DNA of 64,000 bases from the NCBI RefSeq assembly GCF_002278135.3, contig NZ_CP029425.2, positions 5,060,001 through 5,124,000 of the forward strand, written 5' to 3'. The DNA comes from Bradyrhizobium ottawaense. Its GTDB lineage: Bacteria > Pseudomonadota > Alphaproteobacteria > Rhizobiales > Xanthobacteraceae. The notes beneath the pieces are model-generated. The model saw nothing but the letters and a program-made list of their open reading frames with translations. It did no database searches and had not been told where the DNA came from. Shown in pieces: positions 37,504 through 46,186 of the stretch; positions within the stretch are counted from its first letter, which is position 1, and each line of letters begins with the position of its first letter. Both the position numbers and the translations under genes were made by a program.

Positions 37504-37857
37504 TCAGATAAATCCCAGTCGCTCGATGATGGCGATGATCCAGAACGCGCCGGCCATCAGCAGCGCGACGCCGACGGCGGCCGAGCCCATGTCCTTGACC
37601 CGCCCGATCTGCTTGTCGTGATCCATCGTCAGCCGGTCGGCAAGCTTTTCGATCGCGGTGTTGAGCAGCTCGACCGTCAGCACGAACGCAACCGAACAGA
37701 CCAGCTCGACCGCGCGCATCGCGGTCGCGCCGATCAACCAGGCCAGCGGCAGCGAGGCGAGGAGCGCAAAAATCTCCTCGCGGACGGCCTGCTCCGATCG
37801 GAACGCAAAGGCCAGACCGTTACGGGAATTGATCGTGGCCTTCCAGATCCGCAGCAA
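37504..37857 (-). CDS. dgkA: Diacylglycerol kinase, prokaryotic
   Basis: A 117-residue trimeric membrane kinase of the DgkA type. Three membrane helices are seen, and the catalytic region ELLNTAIEKLADR followed by KDMGSAAVGVAL carries the Glu and Lys/Asp residues conserved in the family. It phosphorylates diacylglycerol released by periplasmic glucan modification. The start appears to be TTG at 37857; no ATG occurs before the first helix. The stop of aroG lies 4 bases upstream, so the two are coupled. Confidence 0.9.
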   Translation of the reverse strand: MLRIWKATINSRNGLAFAFRSEQAVREEIFALLASLPLAWLIGATAMRAVELVCSVAFVLTVELLNTAIEKLADRLTMDHDKQIGRVKDMGSAAVGVALLMAGAFWIIAIIERLGFI

Positions 37858-37861
37858 GATC

Positions 37862-39250
37862 CTAGAGCCCCGCTGCGGCCGGCATCGGCGTGGCCTTGCC
37901 CGCGCGTTCCTGCTTGAGGAGCTCGGCGATCAGGAAAGCCATGTCGATGGATTGCTCGGCATTGAGGCGGGGATCGCAGACCGTGTGATAGCGGTCGTTG
38001 AGGTCCTCGTCCGTGATCGCGCGGGCGCCGCCGATACACTCGGTGACGTCCTGCCCGGTCATCTCCAGATGCACACCGCCGGCATGGGTGCCTTCGGCGG
38101 CATGGATCGTGAAGAAAGACTTCACCTCAGACAGAACCCGGTCGAAGGGGCGCGTCTTGTAGCCCGAGGTCGAGGTGATGGTGTTGCCGTGCATGGGGTC
38201 GCACGACCAGACCACCACTTTGCCCTCGCGCTTCACGGCGCGGATCATGTTCGGCAGATGCTCGCCGACCTTGTCCGAGCCGAAGCGGCCGATCAGCGTC
38301 AACCGGCCCGGCTCGTTGTCGGGATTGAGCACGTCGATCAGCTTCAACAGCTCGTCGGGCTTGAGCGACGGGCCGCATTTCAGCCCGATCGGGTTCTTGA
38401 TGCCGCGGAAATATTCGATATGGCCGTGATCGAGCTGGCGGGTGCGGTCGCCGATCCAGATCATGTGGCCGGAGGTCGCGTACCAGTCCCCGGTGGTGGA
38501 ATCGACGCGGGTCATCGCCTGCTCGTAGCCGAGCAGCAGCGCCTCGTGGCTGGTGTAGAAATCGGTGGCGCGAAGCTCGGGATGGGCCTCGAGATCGAGG
38601 CCGCAGGCGCGCATGAAGTTGAGCGCATCCGAGATGCGGTCGGCCAGCTCCTTGTAGCGGCGGGACTGCGGCGAATCCTTGAGGAAGCCGAGCATCCACT
38701 GATGCACGCTGCCGAGATTGGCGTAGCCGCCGGTGGCGAAGGCGCGGAGCAGGTTCAGCGTCGCCGCCGACTGGCGATAGGCCATCAGCTGGCGCTGCGG
38801 ATCGGGCACGCGCGCTTCCTTGGTGAAAGCGATGTCGTTGACGATGTCGCCGCGGTAGCTCGGCAGCTCGACGCCATTGATCTTCTCGGTCGGCGAGGAG
38901 CGCGGCTTTGCGAACTGGCCGGCAACGCGCCCGACCTTCACCACCGGCACCGCGCCGGCGTAGGTCAACACCACGGCCATCTGCAGCAGCACGCGGAAGA
39001 AATCGCGGATGTTGTTGGCGCCGTGCTCGGCAAAGCTCTCGGCGCAGTCGCCGCCCTGCAGCAGGAAGGCCTCGCCGGCCGCAACGCGTCCCAGCGCCTT
39101 CTTCAGGTTGCGCGCCTCGCCGGCGAACACCAGCGGCGGAAAGGTCGCAAGCTGCGCCTCGACGTCGGCCAGGGCCTTGGCGTCGGGATAGTCGGGCACC
39201 TGTAGCACCGGCTTGCTGCGCCAGGACTCGGGCGTCCACCGCTCGGACAT
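37862..39250 (-). CDS. aroG: Class II 3-deoxy-7-phosphoheptulonate synthase
   Basis: A 462-residue plant-type (class II) DAHP synthase that starts the shikimate pathway from PEP and erythrose 4-phosphate. Family features are [11 protein letters not shown] (near 65-75), [21 protein letters not shown], the [10 protein letters not shown] region and CDPMHGNT. The ATG at 39250 starts [14 protein letters not shown], which matches the expected N-terminus. The frame stays open another 261 codons upstream, but that stretch is antisense to the alpha/beta hydrolase gene and is not part of the protein. Confidence 0.95.
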   Translation of the reverse strand: MSERWTPESWRSKPVLQVPDYPDAKALADVEAQLATFPPLVFAGEARNLKKALGRVAAGEAFLLQGGDCAESFAEHGANNIRDFFRVLLQMAVVLTYAGAVPVVKVGRVAGQFAKPRSSPTEKINGVELPSYRGDIVNDIAFTKEARVPDPQRQLMAYRQSAATLNLLRAFATGGYANLGSVHQWMLGFLKDSPQSRRYKELADRISDALNFMRACGLDLEAHPELRATDFYTSHEALLLGYEQAMTRVDSTTGDWYATSGHMIWIGDRTRQLDHGHIEYFRGIKNPIGLKCGPSLKPDELLKLIDVLNPDNEPGRLTLIGRFGSDKVGEHLPNMIRAVKREGKVVVWSCDPMHGNTITSTSGYKTRPFDRVLSEVKSFFTIHAAEGTHAGGVHLEMTGQDVTECIGGARAITDEDLNDRYHTVCDPRLNAEQSIDMAFLIAELLKQERAGKATPMPAAAGL

Positions 39251-39430
39251 CGCAATCTCTCCGTGAAGCAAAAAAGTGCAACCTGATCTGGGGGTTGCGA
39301 GGGCCGCCTTATACACAGGCTGGCACGACATCGCCAGTTGTAAATCCATTTGGTACTGCAAACCCTTGCGGGGAAAGCCAAATTCGCATTTGCTGGGAGG
39401 GCGAGGCAACTGGCAGGATACCTTGCGCCC

Positions 39431-40327
39431 ATGGACGCGGCACTGGACGACGTTTTCGTCGACGAGATCAACTTCCCGGCGACCGACGGGTATGCCCTGG
39501 CCGGCACCCTGTTCCTGCCGCGCGGCACCAAGCGCCATGCCGTGCTGATCAACTCGGCAACCGCCGTTCCGCGCAAGATCTACCGGGGCTTTGCCTGCTA
39601 TCTCGCCCATCGCGGCTGCGCGGTCCTGACCTACGACTATCGCGGCATCGGCGATTCCCGGCTGCCGGCGATGGTCGGCTACAACCAGCCGAAATCGCTG
39701 GTCGGCTTCAGGGCCTCGATGTCGGATTGGGCCGCGCTCGACGTCACCGCCGCGGTCAGCTGGATGCGGGAGCGGTACAACACCCTGCCGCTGGCCTATG
39801 TCGGCCATTCCTTCGGCGGTCAGGCGCTGGGGCTGATCGCCAACAACAGCGAAATCTCGCGCGCCGCCTTCGTGGCCTCGCAGGCCGCGACCTGGCGGCT
39901 GATGACCTCGCCGGAGAAATACCGCGTCTTCGCCTTCATGAACCTCATTGGCGTACCGCTCGCCCATACGCTCGGCTATGCCCCCGGCTGGGCCGGCGTC
40001 GGCGAGGATTTGCCCAAGGGCGTCTTCCTGCAATGGGCCGAGTGGGTCTCGAGCCCCCGTTATCTCTTCGATTCCAAGCTGCCGGCGCTGGAGAATTTTG
40101 CGAAGTTCAAGGGCGAGCTGCGGGCGCTGTGCTTCTCAGATGATCCCTGGGCCACGCGGCCGGCGGTCGAGCTGCTCGCGAGCGGGTTCACCGCGATCAA
40201 GCCGGAGGTGCTCAACGTCAAGCCGTCCGAGGTCGGCGCCAAAGGAATAGGCCATTTCGGCTTCTTCCGCCCCGAGCACCGCGACACGCTGTGGCGAGGC
40301 GTCGCCGAATGGATCCAGGGGGACTGA
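39431..40327 (+). CDS. Alpha/beta hydrolase family protein
   Basis: A 298-residue alpha/beta hydrolase. The nucleophile elbow is GHSFGG (Ser127), and GIGHFGFF near the C-terminus supplies the His. The N-terminal strand region [18 protein letters not shown] and [10 protein letters not shown] are typical of the predicted COG4757-like group. It is divergent from aroG with about 180 bases between. Substrate unknown. The start ATG at 39431 gives the natural beginning MDAALDD. Confidence 0.84.
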   Translation: MDAALDDVFVDEINFPATDGYALAGTLFLPRGTKRHAVLINSATAVPRKIYRGFACYLAHRGCAVLTYDYRGIGDSRLPAMVGYNQPKSLVGFRASMSDWAALDVTAAVSWMRERYNTLPLAYVGHSFGGQALGLIANNSEISRAAFVASQAATWRLMTSPEKYRVFAFMNLIGVPLAHTLGYAPGWAGVGEDLPKGVFLQWAEWVSSPRYLFDSKLPALENFAKFKGELRALCFSDDPWATRPAVELLASGFTAIKPEVLNVKPSEVGAKGIGHFGFFRPEHRDTLWRGVAEWIQGD

Positions 40328-40448
40328 GACACGCCTTCGCATCCTCGCGGCGCATTTCGCCCGAGCTTCCGGAATGCCTTCGCGGAGACAGTCTCGATTG
40401 CTTGTGCAAGGGCTTCTTGCAATGAGGGCGCGTGTGGCGATCTGCGTC

Positions 40449-40592
40449 TCTCTCGTGTCCCGGACGCGCTGCAGCGTCCTTACGCTGCTGCGCAGAGCCG
40501 GGACCCAGCAGGCCACGGCACTCGTTGATGCATGGGCCCCGGCTCTGCAGCGCATCGTCGAAGGGACGCTGCGCCGCGTCCGGGGCACGAGA
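40449..40592. repeat. Large imperfect palindromic repeat (about 145 bp)
   Basis: The left arm TCTCGTGTCCCGGACGCG and the right arm CGCGTCCGGGGCACGAGA are nearly perfect reverse complements. An inner pair, GCAGAGCCGGGACCC and GGGCCCCGGCTCTGC, extends the structure. It could form a long cruciform or hairpin. A shorter relative occurs at 44744-44806. It is flanked by two copies of CCTCGCGGCGCATTTCGCCC (near 40345 and 40625), resembling direct repeats on either side. Confidence 0.7.
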
Positions 40593-40679
40593 CCTTCGTT
40601 CAATGACACACATGATTGATCATCCTCGCGGCGCATTTCGCCCGAGCTTTGCTTGATCGCTTCACCCTCACTTGAAAGA

Positions 40680-41150
40680 GGGCGCAGGGAAGACCGGGCG
40701 CCGGCTGGCACCCGCGGTCCACTGTGCGAATTCTGCGTAACAAGAAGCTGCACAGCGGCATACAGGTGAAGCCGTACATCCGGCCTTCCCTGCGCAGTGG
40801 GTTTACGGCTTATGTCGTGCTCTCCCCGGGGAGCGTTGCACTATTGCCCCCGTCGCCTTGTAGATGACTGATGCGCGTGCCCGGTCGGGCCGCCACATCA
40901 CCGCAAGACTTGGCGCACAGACCCCGGGCGCCAGGACGACACGATTTTGCCGTACGCCGATCACACCGGTCGTGTGCGCCAGGTGTTTCGCTCACGGTTG
41001 CCCGCCCTGCGGAATCCTTGGCGCCGATGTGACCCACGTCCACCGCCGCCCGGCCCGCGTTCGTGACGATCGCGATACGCCCCTCTTCGTTGGGCCGGGA
41101 TGCCGCAACACATACGCGATATCCGAATTTCGGTAAAGTGGAATATTTTC
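40680..41150. repeat. Structured non-coding block, probably a dispersed bradyrhizobial repeat
   Basis: GC-rich block with a 16-base stem, GCGCAGGGAAGACCGG at 40681-40696 against CCGGCCTTCCCTGCGC at 40780-40795 (one mismatch), and further hairpins inside. The downstream part (CCCCGGGGAGCGTTGCACTATTGC onward) I recall from many bradyrhizobial intergenic regions, where it gives rise to spurious protein predictions. A minus-strand frame at 40810-41268 is such a case. Nature unresolved: decayed element or structured RNA. 41151-41511 holds nothing I can call beyond a gene-like remnant (41219-41353). Confidence 0.5.
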
Positions 41151-41511
41151 GGCGATAAGGGTTGCCCCACCTCTGGCATGTTTTGCCCGTCGGGCAACAC
41201 AAGGTGTTGTAGATATCGTGCCCGGCCGCGGCTCGGGCGTTTCCGTGGCAGCGCTGAACCCGACGCACAGCCGCGCCTTCACCGACGAGGAAGCCGCCAA
41301 GCTGAAGGCCCCGGGACCACCGGCGTGCGCCTTGAACGAGGGCGTGGACTCATAATGTTGGGTCGCTATCGTAAAGCGGAAGTCGACCACCTTGACCGTG
41401 ATCTGCGGCTTGTAACCCCTTGCCGACCTTCTCTACCTGCTTTGCGGTGGTCCGTAGTTTGAGATAGGCTTCGGTCTCAGATGCAACCTTTGGACGAAAT
41501 CGTTAGTGCGA

Positions 41512-41772
41512 ATGGCACTGAGTAGACATACACTTAAGGGGCTGTTCCTCATATCCTGTCTGATAGGCATGGGGATGATCACCTTCCTTAGGGGGCGCGA
41601 TCTCTTCCAGCAATTCGGCTTCTCTATCGGCCTCGGTGCGGTTCTGATCATTGCGGGGTCCTCTGTGATCTTCGTCGCTATTGCGATCCGGCAAACCTTA
41701 GCGGTTTCGGGAAAACGTCCGCAGGCGATCAATAGACAATCAGATGAGGCTGACTTGGACATGCCTCAATGA
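41512..41772 (+). CDS. Small two-helix membrane protein, 86 aa
   Basis: It begins MALSRHTLKGLFLISCLIGM. Two hydrophobic segments (about 8-24 and 38-63) are followed by a polar C-terminal tail. An in-frame GTG two codons upstream is an alternative start. Neither start has a strong ribosome binding site. The plus frame is favoured over a minus-strand frame here because of its membrane-protein composition. Unknown function. Confidence 0.42.
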   Translation: MALSRHTLKGLFLISCLIGMGMITFLRGRDLFQQFGFSIGLGAVLIIAGSSVIFVAIAIRQTLAVSGKRPQAINRQSDEADLDMPQ

Positions 41773-41931
41773 GCTTTCCTCGCATCGCTGTTTTCATCGC
41801 GACAATTTCTCGGCTGGGGCAGCGGCGCTTCCGCTCCTGACCCATCAGCGACCTCGGAAGCCATCCGCTCCTCGGCCGATGCCGGCGGTAAACCGGACGT
41901 CAGGCGGATAGCCGATCAATGAGCAGCGGCC

Positions 41932-42195
41932 CTACCGGATGATCGTCGTCAGCGACGAGTAACGCCTGTTCGGCTTGGCCTCGCCCGCCGAGAACTGGGC
42001 GAACGCGTCGCTGACGCGCGCCGCCGGCGTGGTGCCGTCTGCGAAGCGGAATTCCTTCGGCCGCGGCGCGTAGAAGCTGGCGCGGTAATAGGCGTCGTCG
42101 AAGCGCACCTCGCCGACCCCGAACAATGCGTCGCAGGCGAACAGGAGCGCGTAAACTCCCGCGAGCGCAGCGACGACCTCCTTGAGAACTGACAT
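41932..42195 (-). CDS. Small exported or membrane-anchored protein, 87 aa
   Basis: It begins MSVLKEVVAALAGVYALLF, an uncleaved or cleaved N-terminal helix. A soluble region follows with FDDAYYRASFYAPRPKEFRF and a C-terminus rich in Ser and Thr. No domain recognised. The start ATG at 42195 precedes the hydrophobic segment; a further upstream in-frame start at 42240 would hide the helix. It lies behind the terminator of the UPF0114 operon, so it probably has its own promoter in 42196-42319. Confidence 0.55.
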   Translation of the reverse strand: MSVLKEVVAALAGVYALLFACDALFGVGEVRFDDAYYRASFYAPRPKEFRFADGTTPAARVSDAFAQFSAGEAKPNRRYSSLTTIIR

Positions 42196-42319
42196 GCTGA
42201 TGCCCCACCCTTTTGCGGGAAGGATGCACGCCGGTTCCAAAGCCCTGGTTTAAGACCGTGCGGTTCTTGTCGGCAGGGTTTGCCACGGCTGAGCGGATTG
42301 CAGACAATTTTATCGATCT

Positions 42320-42358
42320 CAAAAAAAGAGCCCGCCGATCGGACGATCAGGCGGGCTC
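42320..42358 (-). terminator. Rho-independent terminator of the terB-terC-UPF0114 unit
   Basis: On the minus strand a perfect 9-base stem GAGCCCGCC/GGCGGGCTC with a 13-base loop (42328-42358) is followed directly by seven T residues (42321-42327). It begins 39 bases after the UPF0114 stop codon. Confidence 0.9.
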
Positions 42359-42397
42359 AGGATTGGCCGCTCGGGAGGTTTCGGACGGCCAGGTTCA

Positions 42398-42979
42398 TCA
42401 GCCGTGGCCGGCCTCCTTGCGATGGCCGCTCTCGCTGAGGCGGTCGACCCAGGCGATGCCGATCGCCGAGATGATGAAGGTCAGATGGATCAGCACCTGC
42501 CACATCACGCCGGTCTCGGTGAAATTGCTGCGCGTGGTGCCGAGATTGCCGGCCTCGATGAAGGTCCTGAGCAGCGAGATCGAGGAGATGCCGATGATCG
42601 CCATCGCGAGCTTGATCTTGAGCACGCTGGCATTGACATGGCTCAGCCATTCCGGCTCGTCGGGATGACCGGTCAGATTCAGGCGGGAAACGAAGGTCTC
42701 GTAGCCACCGACGATCACCATGATCAGAAGGTTCGAGATCATGACGACGTCGATCAGCCCGAGCACGACCAGCATGATCTGCTGCTCGCTGGCGTCGAAC
42801 GAGTGCGCGACCAGATGCCAGAGCTCCTTCAGGAACAGCAGCACATAGACGGCCTGCGCGACGATCAGGCCGACATAGAGCGGCACCTGCAGCCAACGCG
42901 AGCCAAAGATGAGCTGCGCAAACAGGCCTAGGCGCGGCGGCTCGGCCTGCGCCGAAGGTGCTTGGGGTTCGGACGTCAT
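42398..42979 (-). CDS. UPF0114-family membrane protein
   Basis: A 193-residue protein with four hydrophobic segments. Family features are FGSRWLQVPLYVGLIVAQAV near the N-terminus and the central LGLIDVVMISNLLIMVIVGGYE, which identify UPF0114 (YqhA-like). Function is not established. It is the last gene of the minus-strand unit with a TerB-like and a TerC-like gene, after a 33-base gap from terC and before a clear terminator. Confidence 0.9.
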   Translation of the reverse strand: MTSEPQAPSAQAEPPRLGLFAQLIFGSRWLQVPLYVGLIVAQAVYVLLFLKELWHLVAHSFDASEQQIMLVVLGLIDVVMISNLLIMVIVGGYETFVSRLNLTGHPDEPEWLSHVNASVLKIKLAMAIIGISSISLLRTFIEAGNLGTTRSNFTETGVMWQVLIHLTFIISAIGIAWVDRLSESGHRKEAGHG

Positions 42980-43012
42980 GAATTACTCCGGATTGCGGAA
43001 AGAGTTGTCGCC

Positions 43013-43648
43013 TCAGAGACTCGCTATGACCGGCGCGAGCTCGAGCGAGCCCCGATAGATCATCTCGAAGGCGACGTAAATGATGATGGCGAGGCCGATA
43101 TAGGCGACCCAGCGATGCTTCTGGAGCACCCGGCCAAGCAGATCGGCGGCGACGCCCATCATCGCGACCGACAGCAACAGCCCGAAGACGAGAATGTAGG
43201 GATGCTCGCGCGCGGCGCCCGCGACCGCGAGCACGTTGTCCAGCGACATCGAGACGTCGGCGGCGACGATCTGCACCGCGGCCTGACCGAAGGTCTTTCG
43301 CTGCACGGCCGCACCATCCGCGCCGCCGCCATGGCCGAACGCCAGCTGCCGCGCATGCGCCTGCTCGCGCAGCTCGCGCCACATCTTCCAGCAAACCCAG
43401 AGCAGCAGCACGCCGCCGGCAAGCAACAGGCCGATGACCTGCAGCAACTGGGTCGCGACGCCGGCGAAGACGATGCGCAATGCCGTGGCGGCGGCGATAC
43501 CGACGATGATGGCGCGGCGGCGCTGCTCGGCCGGCAGTCCCGCTGCGGCGAGGCCGATGACGACGGCATTGTCGCCGGCGAGAACGAGGTCGATCAGGAC
43601 GACTTGAAGGAGGGCCGTAAGCGCTTCGGGTGTGATGAATTCAGTCAT
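43013..43648 (-). CDS. TerC-family membrane protein (YjbE-like)
   Basis: A 211-residue membrane protein with about seven helices. The TerC signatures are both present: DLVLAGDNAVVIGLA near the N-terminus and ADVSMSLDNVLAVAG in the middle, whose Asp and Asn residues are thought to bind metal. TerC-type proteins take part in metal (often Mn2+) efflux or tellurite resistance. The ATG overlaps the stop of the upstream gene by 4 bases (43645-43648). Confidence 0.9.
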   Translation of the reverse strand: MTEFITPEALTALLQVVLIDLVLAGDNAVVIGLAAAGLPAEQRRRAIIVGIAAATALRIVFAGVATQLLQVIGLLLAGGVLLLWVCWKMWRELREQAHARQLAFGHGGGADGAAVQRKTFGQAAVQIVAADVSMSLDNVLAVAGAAREHPYILVFGLLLSVAMMGVAADLLGRVLQKHRWVAYIGLAIIIYVAFEMIYRGSLELAPVIASL

Positions 43649-44004
43649 GTTTGATCATTTTTTGGGGCAGACGGATCGAGCCAATGCGGCTTGCGGCGCT
43701 CGATCCAGTCGAAGACCTTCGAACGCGACGAGCGCAGCGCAGGCACGTCCTCGGCGAGCAGCGCGAGGCCGAGCGGCAGCATCCAGATGCCGAGCACCGG
43801 CAGGATGGAGAGCACACCGCCGACGACCAGCAGCGTGCCCGAGGGGATTCGCACCCAGCGGCTGGACGGCTTGAGCAGATAGGCGAAGGTGTCGCCCATG
43901 CGTGGCGGCAAACGGTGGACGAGCTTGTCCAGACGCGGGTCTCCGCCGGCCATCTGACCGGCGCCCTCGGTTTTCGCCGTGCGCTCGTCCGAAACTGTGC
44001 TCAT
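43645..44004 (-). CDS. Small membrane protein between TerB- and TerC-like genes
   Basis: A 119-residue protein. A polar N-terminal half has RLPPRMGDTFAYLLKPSSRW, then two closely spaced hydrophobic segments (about 55-70 and 72-86) and a basic C-terminus (RRKPHWLDP). The stop overlaps the terC start (ATGA). Its own ribosome binding site GGAG lies inside the last codons of the TerB-like gene. I do not recognise the family; its position suggests a role in the same metal or stress function. Confidence 0.72.
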   Translation of the reverse strand: MSTVSDERTAKTEGAGQMAGGDPRLDKLVHRLPPRMGDTFAYLLKPSSRWVRIPSGTLLVVGGVLSILPVLGIWMLPLGLALLAEDVPALRSSRSKVFDWIERRKPHWLDPSAPKNDQT

Positions 44005-44006
44005 AG

Positions 44007-44480
44007 TTACTCCTTCAAGGCAGCCTGCCGTTCGGCACCCGCAGCACTCGGCACGACCGGTTTCGCGCGCGGCAGCACCAGCGTCAGCAAGCGCAACAAT
44101 TTGATTGCCTGCACTTCATGGGGATGGACGTCCTCATCCGCCGCAGCCACGCGCTCCGACAGCTCCATCAGATGGGACGAGAGCGGCAGGTTCGAAACCG
44201 GCCGCAGCGTGTCAATCACGACATTGGCAAAATCCGGCTCCTCGAGCCGTTCGGCCAGTTCATCGAACATCGCATAGAGCCGTTCTTCCGAGATGTGCGG
44301 CGCCAGCTTGCGATCCCTGATGAAACGGATCACCTCCTCGCGCTCGACCGCCGAAACGCGCCGGTCGGCAACCGCGACCAGCGCGCCCACGATTACCAAC
44401 GCGGCCGCGGCCTGCTCGTTCAGGCGGGACGGTTCCGTGATCTCGATCTCGATGGGATTTGAGGATTTGGCGTCAGACAT
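44007..44480 (-). CDS. TerB-like tellurite resistance domain protein
   Basis: A 157-residue mainly helical protein. The TerB-type motif of paired acidic residues appears as VADRRVSAVEREEVIRFI and VAAADEDVHPHEVQAIKLL, resembling EF-hand-like metal-binding helical repeats of the family. The start at 44480 has GGGAG 5 bases upstream. It begins the unit TerB-like, small membrane protein, TerC-like, UPF0114. Role in tellurite or metal stress is inferred from family and context. Confidence 0.82.
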   Translation of the reverse strand: MSDAKSSNPIEIEITEPSRLNEQAAAALVIVGALVAVADRRVSAVEREEVIRFIRDRKLAPHISEERLYAMFDELAERLEEPDFANVVIDTLRPVSNLPLSSHLMELSERVAAADEDVHPHEVQAIKLLRLLTLVLPRAKPVVPSAAGAERQAALKE

Positions 44481-44838
44481 CGTTGCTCCCTTAACTTGCG
44501 AAATGACCGCACGGAGCTGCGATGGGGACGAATGGTCGGAGAGAACGTACAGAGGCCCGACGATCGGCCGATCCATCGCATTCGCGCGGGACAGGTCATC
44601 CGACATCACGAGGTTTGCCGACGTCGTCGGCGTCCTCGCCAGAGGGGCCCGGATTCTTGTTCGTGTCAGAGATAAAGGTGGGCCTGTCGGAATCAAGGCG
44701 GGACGGCTGCGACCAGCCGCCGCATCGGTTCCGTGGTGGGGCATCGTGTTCCGGACGCGCTGCGCACCGCTAAGTCGGCGCTGCGCTGCGTCCGAGGCAA
44801 GAGGCCACCATTTCGTCGCGCACCTGCATCAACGCGTC
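44481..44838. other. Intergenic region with a short palindromic repeat
   Basis: About 360 bases upstream of the TerB-like gene, which must hold its promoter; no hexamer pair is convincing. At 44744-44806 a shorter relative of the 40449-40592 palindrome is present: GTGTTCCGGACGCGCTGCG and CGCTGCGTCCGAGGCAAGAG. No gene is supported. Confidence 0.55.
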
Positions 44839-45219
44839 TCACCCCACCGGCTCGACCAGATGCGCACGGGATGGCGCGGGATCGAAGCGGTCGCCGAAAT
44901 ATTGCGTCTCGCGCGTCACCAGTCCGTCGTGGAATTCCATGATGCTCACGACATGAGACGGCACCCCGTCATAGCTCAGCACGAATTCACTGACCCAGAG
45001 ATCGCCGCCGCCAACGATCCGCCGAACCGTGAAGCGCTTCTGGTTCGGCTGCACGAACCTGCTCTCCTGAATGTTCCTGCGACCGCGGATGCGCTCGCCC
45101 GACTGCGGATAGTCGAGCACTGCGTCCTCGCGATAGATATCGTGCTCGACCTCGAAATCATTGGCATCCGAGGCGTCCCAATGACGCTGAAGCGCGGCCA
45201 ATACGGCTTGATCGTTCAT
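44839..45219 (-). CDS. SnoaL-like (NTF2 superfamily) protein
   Basis: A 126-residue NTF2-like fold protein. The features are an N-terminal helix HWDASDANDFEVEHDIYRED, then the strand pattern AVLDYPQSGERIRGRRNIQ, and a C-terminal VVSIMEFHDGLVTRETQYF typical of SnoaL-like polyketide cyclase or nuclear-transport-factor-2 family members. Catalytic role unknown. The ATG at 45219 is the natural start; the frame runs open upstream but into non-conserved sequence. Confidence 0.84.
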   Translation of the reverse strand: MNDQAVLAALQRHWDASDANDFEVEHDIYREDAVLDYPQSGERIRGRRNIQESRFVQPNQKRFTVRRIVGGGDLWVSEFVLSYDGVPSHVVSIMEFHDGLVTRETQYFGDRFDPAPSRAHLVEPVG

Positions 45220-45358
45220 CGCGGTCTCCAATTTCGAATTGCCGCATCGTAACACTGAAGCCGCCTCTGGTCGTGATCGCTGCTTGGCGCCGGGAACCAC
45301 GAGGCCGGCACGTCGGTTAGTGCAGCTCATGACCCATCCGCCGCCTCACAGGAACCCC

Positions 45359-46186
45359 ATGTGCCGCTGGATCGCATACCGAGGCGAGACCACCTCGTTT
45401 GAGCCCTATGTCACCGAGCCCGAACATTCGCTGGTCGCGCAAAGCATCCGCTCGCTGCAATCCACGGCGGGCTCGAATGGCGACGGCTTTGGTCTCGGCT
45501 GGTACGGCGAGCATCCGGAGCCCGGCCTTTATCGCGAGACCCGCCCTGCCTGGTCCGACGAAAACCTGCGCTACCTCTGCCGGCATCTGCGCTCGCATTT
45601 GTTCTTTGCCCATGTGCGCGCCGCCACCGGCACGGCAGTGACGCGGCAGAATTGCCATCCCTTTGCCTGCGGCCACTGGATGTTCATGCACAACGGATTC
45701 GTCGGGAGCTGGAATCGGCTGCGGCGGAAGGTCGAGGCGCTGATCCCCGATGCCTATTATCCGTCGCGGCTGGGCACGACCGACTCGGAAGCCGTGTTCC
45801 TGGCGATGATGGGCGCCGGCCTCGACGGCGATCCGCTTCGAGCGACGCGGCGCGTGCTGCAAGCCCTCGTCGGCCTCGTCAATGAAGGCCAGCTGCGCGA
45901 ACGGCTGCGCTTCACCAGTGCGATCGCCAACGGCCGGGATCTCTATGCGTTTCGAGTTGCGGTCAACGACGCCGCAAATACGCTCTATTACCGCGAGGAC
46001 GGCGGCCAGGTCATCGTCGTGTCCGAACCCTTCGACAAGGAATCGGACTGGACCGAAGTGCCGCCAAATCACGCGCTGATCGCGCGCGCGTCCGAAAACG
46101 TGAAGATTGTTCCGTTCGACGCGACAATTTGCAGTAGCGCTGACAGGGAACCCGCCCCTACCAGAAGGATTAGTGCCCGCAGGTGA
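45359..46186 (+). CDS. Class II glutamine amidotransferase (EgtC/YafJ-like)
   Basis: A 275-residue Ntn-hydrolase. It begins MCRWIAYRGE, so Cys2 becomes the N-terminal nucleophile after Met removal. Further class II GATase features are GSNGDGFGLGWYG, FAHVRAATGTAVTRQNCHPF and MHNGFVGSW. The family includes EgtC of ergothioneine synthesis and YafJ. It overlaps the next gene, a GCS2-type ligase, by four bases (GTGA at 46183-46186). The pair recalls EgtC with EgtA, but no egtB or egtD is in the window, so the pathway is uncertain. Confidence 0.88.
   Translation: MCRWIAYRGETTSFEPYVTEPEHSLVAQSIRSLQSTAGSNGDGFGLGWYGEHPEPGLYRETRPAWSDENLRYLCRHLRSHLFFAHVRAATGTAVTRQNCHPFACGHWMFMHNGFVGSWNRLRRKVEALIPDAYYPSRLGTTDSEAVFLAMMGAGLDGDPLRATRRVLQALVGLVNEGQLRERLRFTSAIANGRDLYAFRVAVNDAANTLYYREDGGQVIVVSEPFDKESDWTEVPPNHALIARASENVKIVPFDATICSSADREPAPTRRISARR

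Noticed and set aside
34710..37511. Plus-strand open frame of 933 codons
   Set aside because: It runs across coxP, the subunit IV gene and the antisense of nadE. High GC content keeps the frame open; no domain is visible.
37862..40033. N-terminal extension of aroG by 261 codons
   Set aside because: The extension is antisense to the alpha/beta hydrolase gene. The DAHP synthase N-terminus begins naturally at 39250.
40810..41268. Minus-strand frame of 152 codons
   Set aside because: It lies in the structured repeat block. From memory such frames are recurrent spurious predictions in bradyrhizobial genomes.
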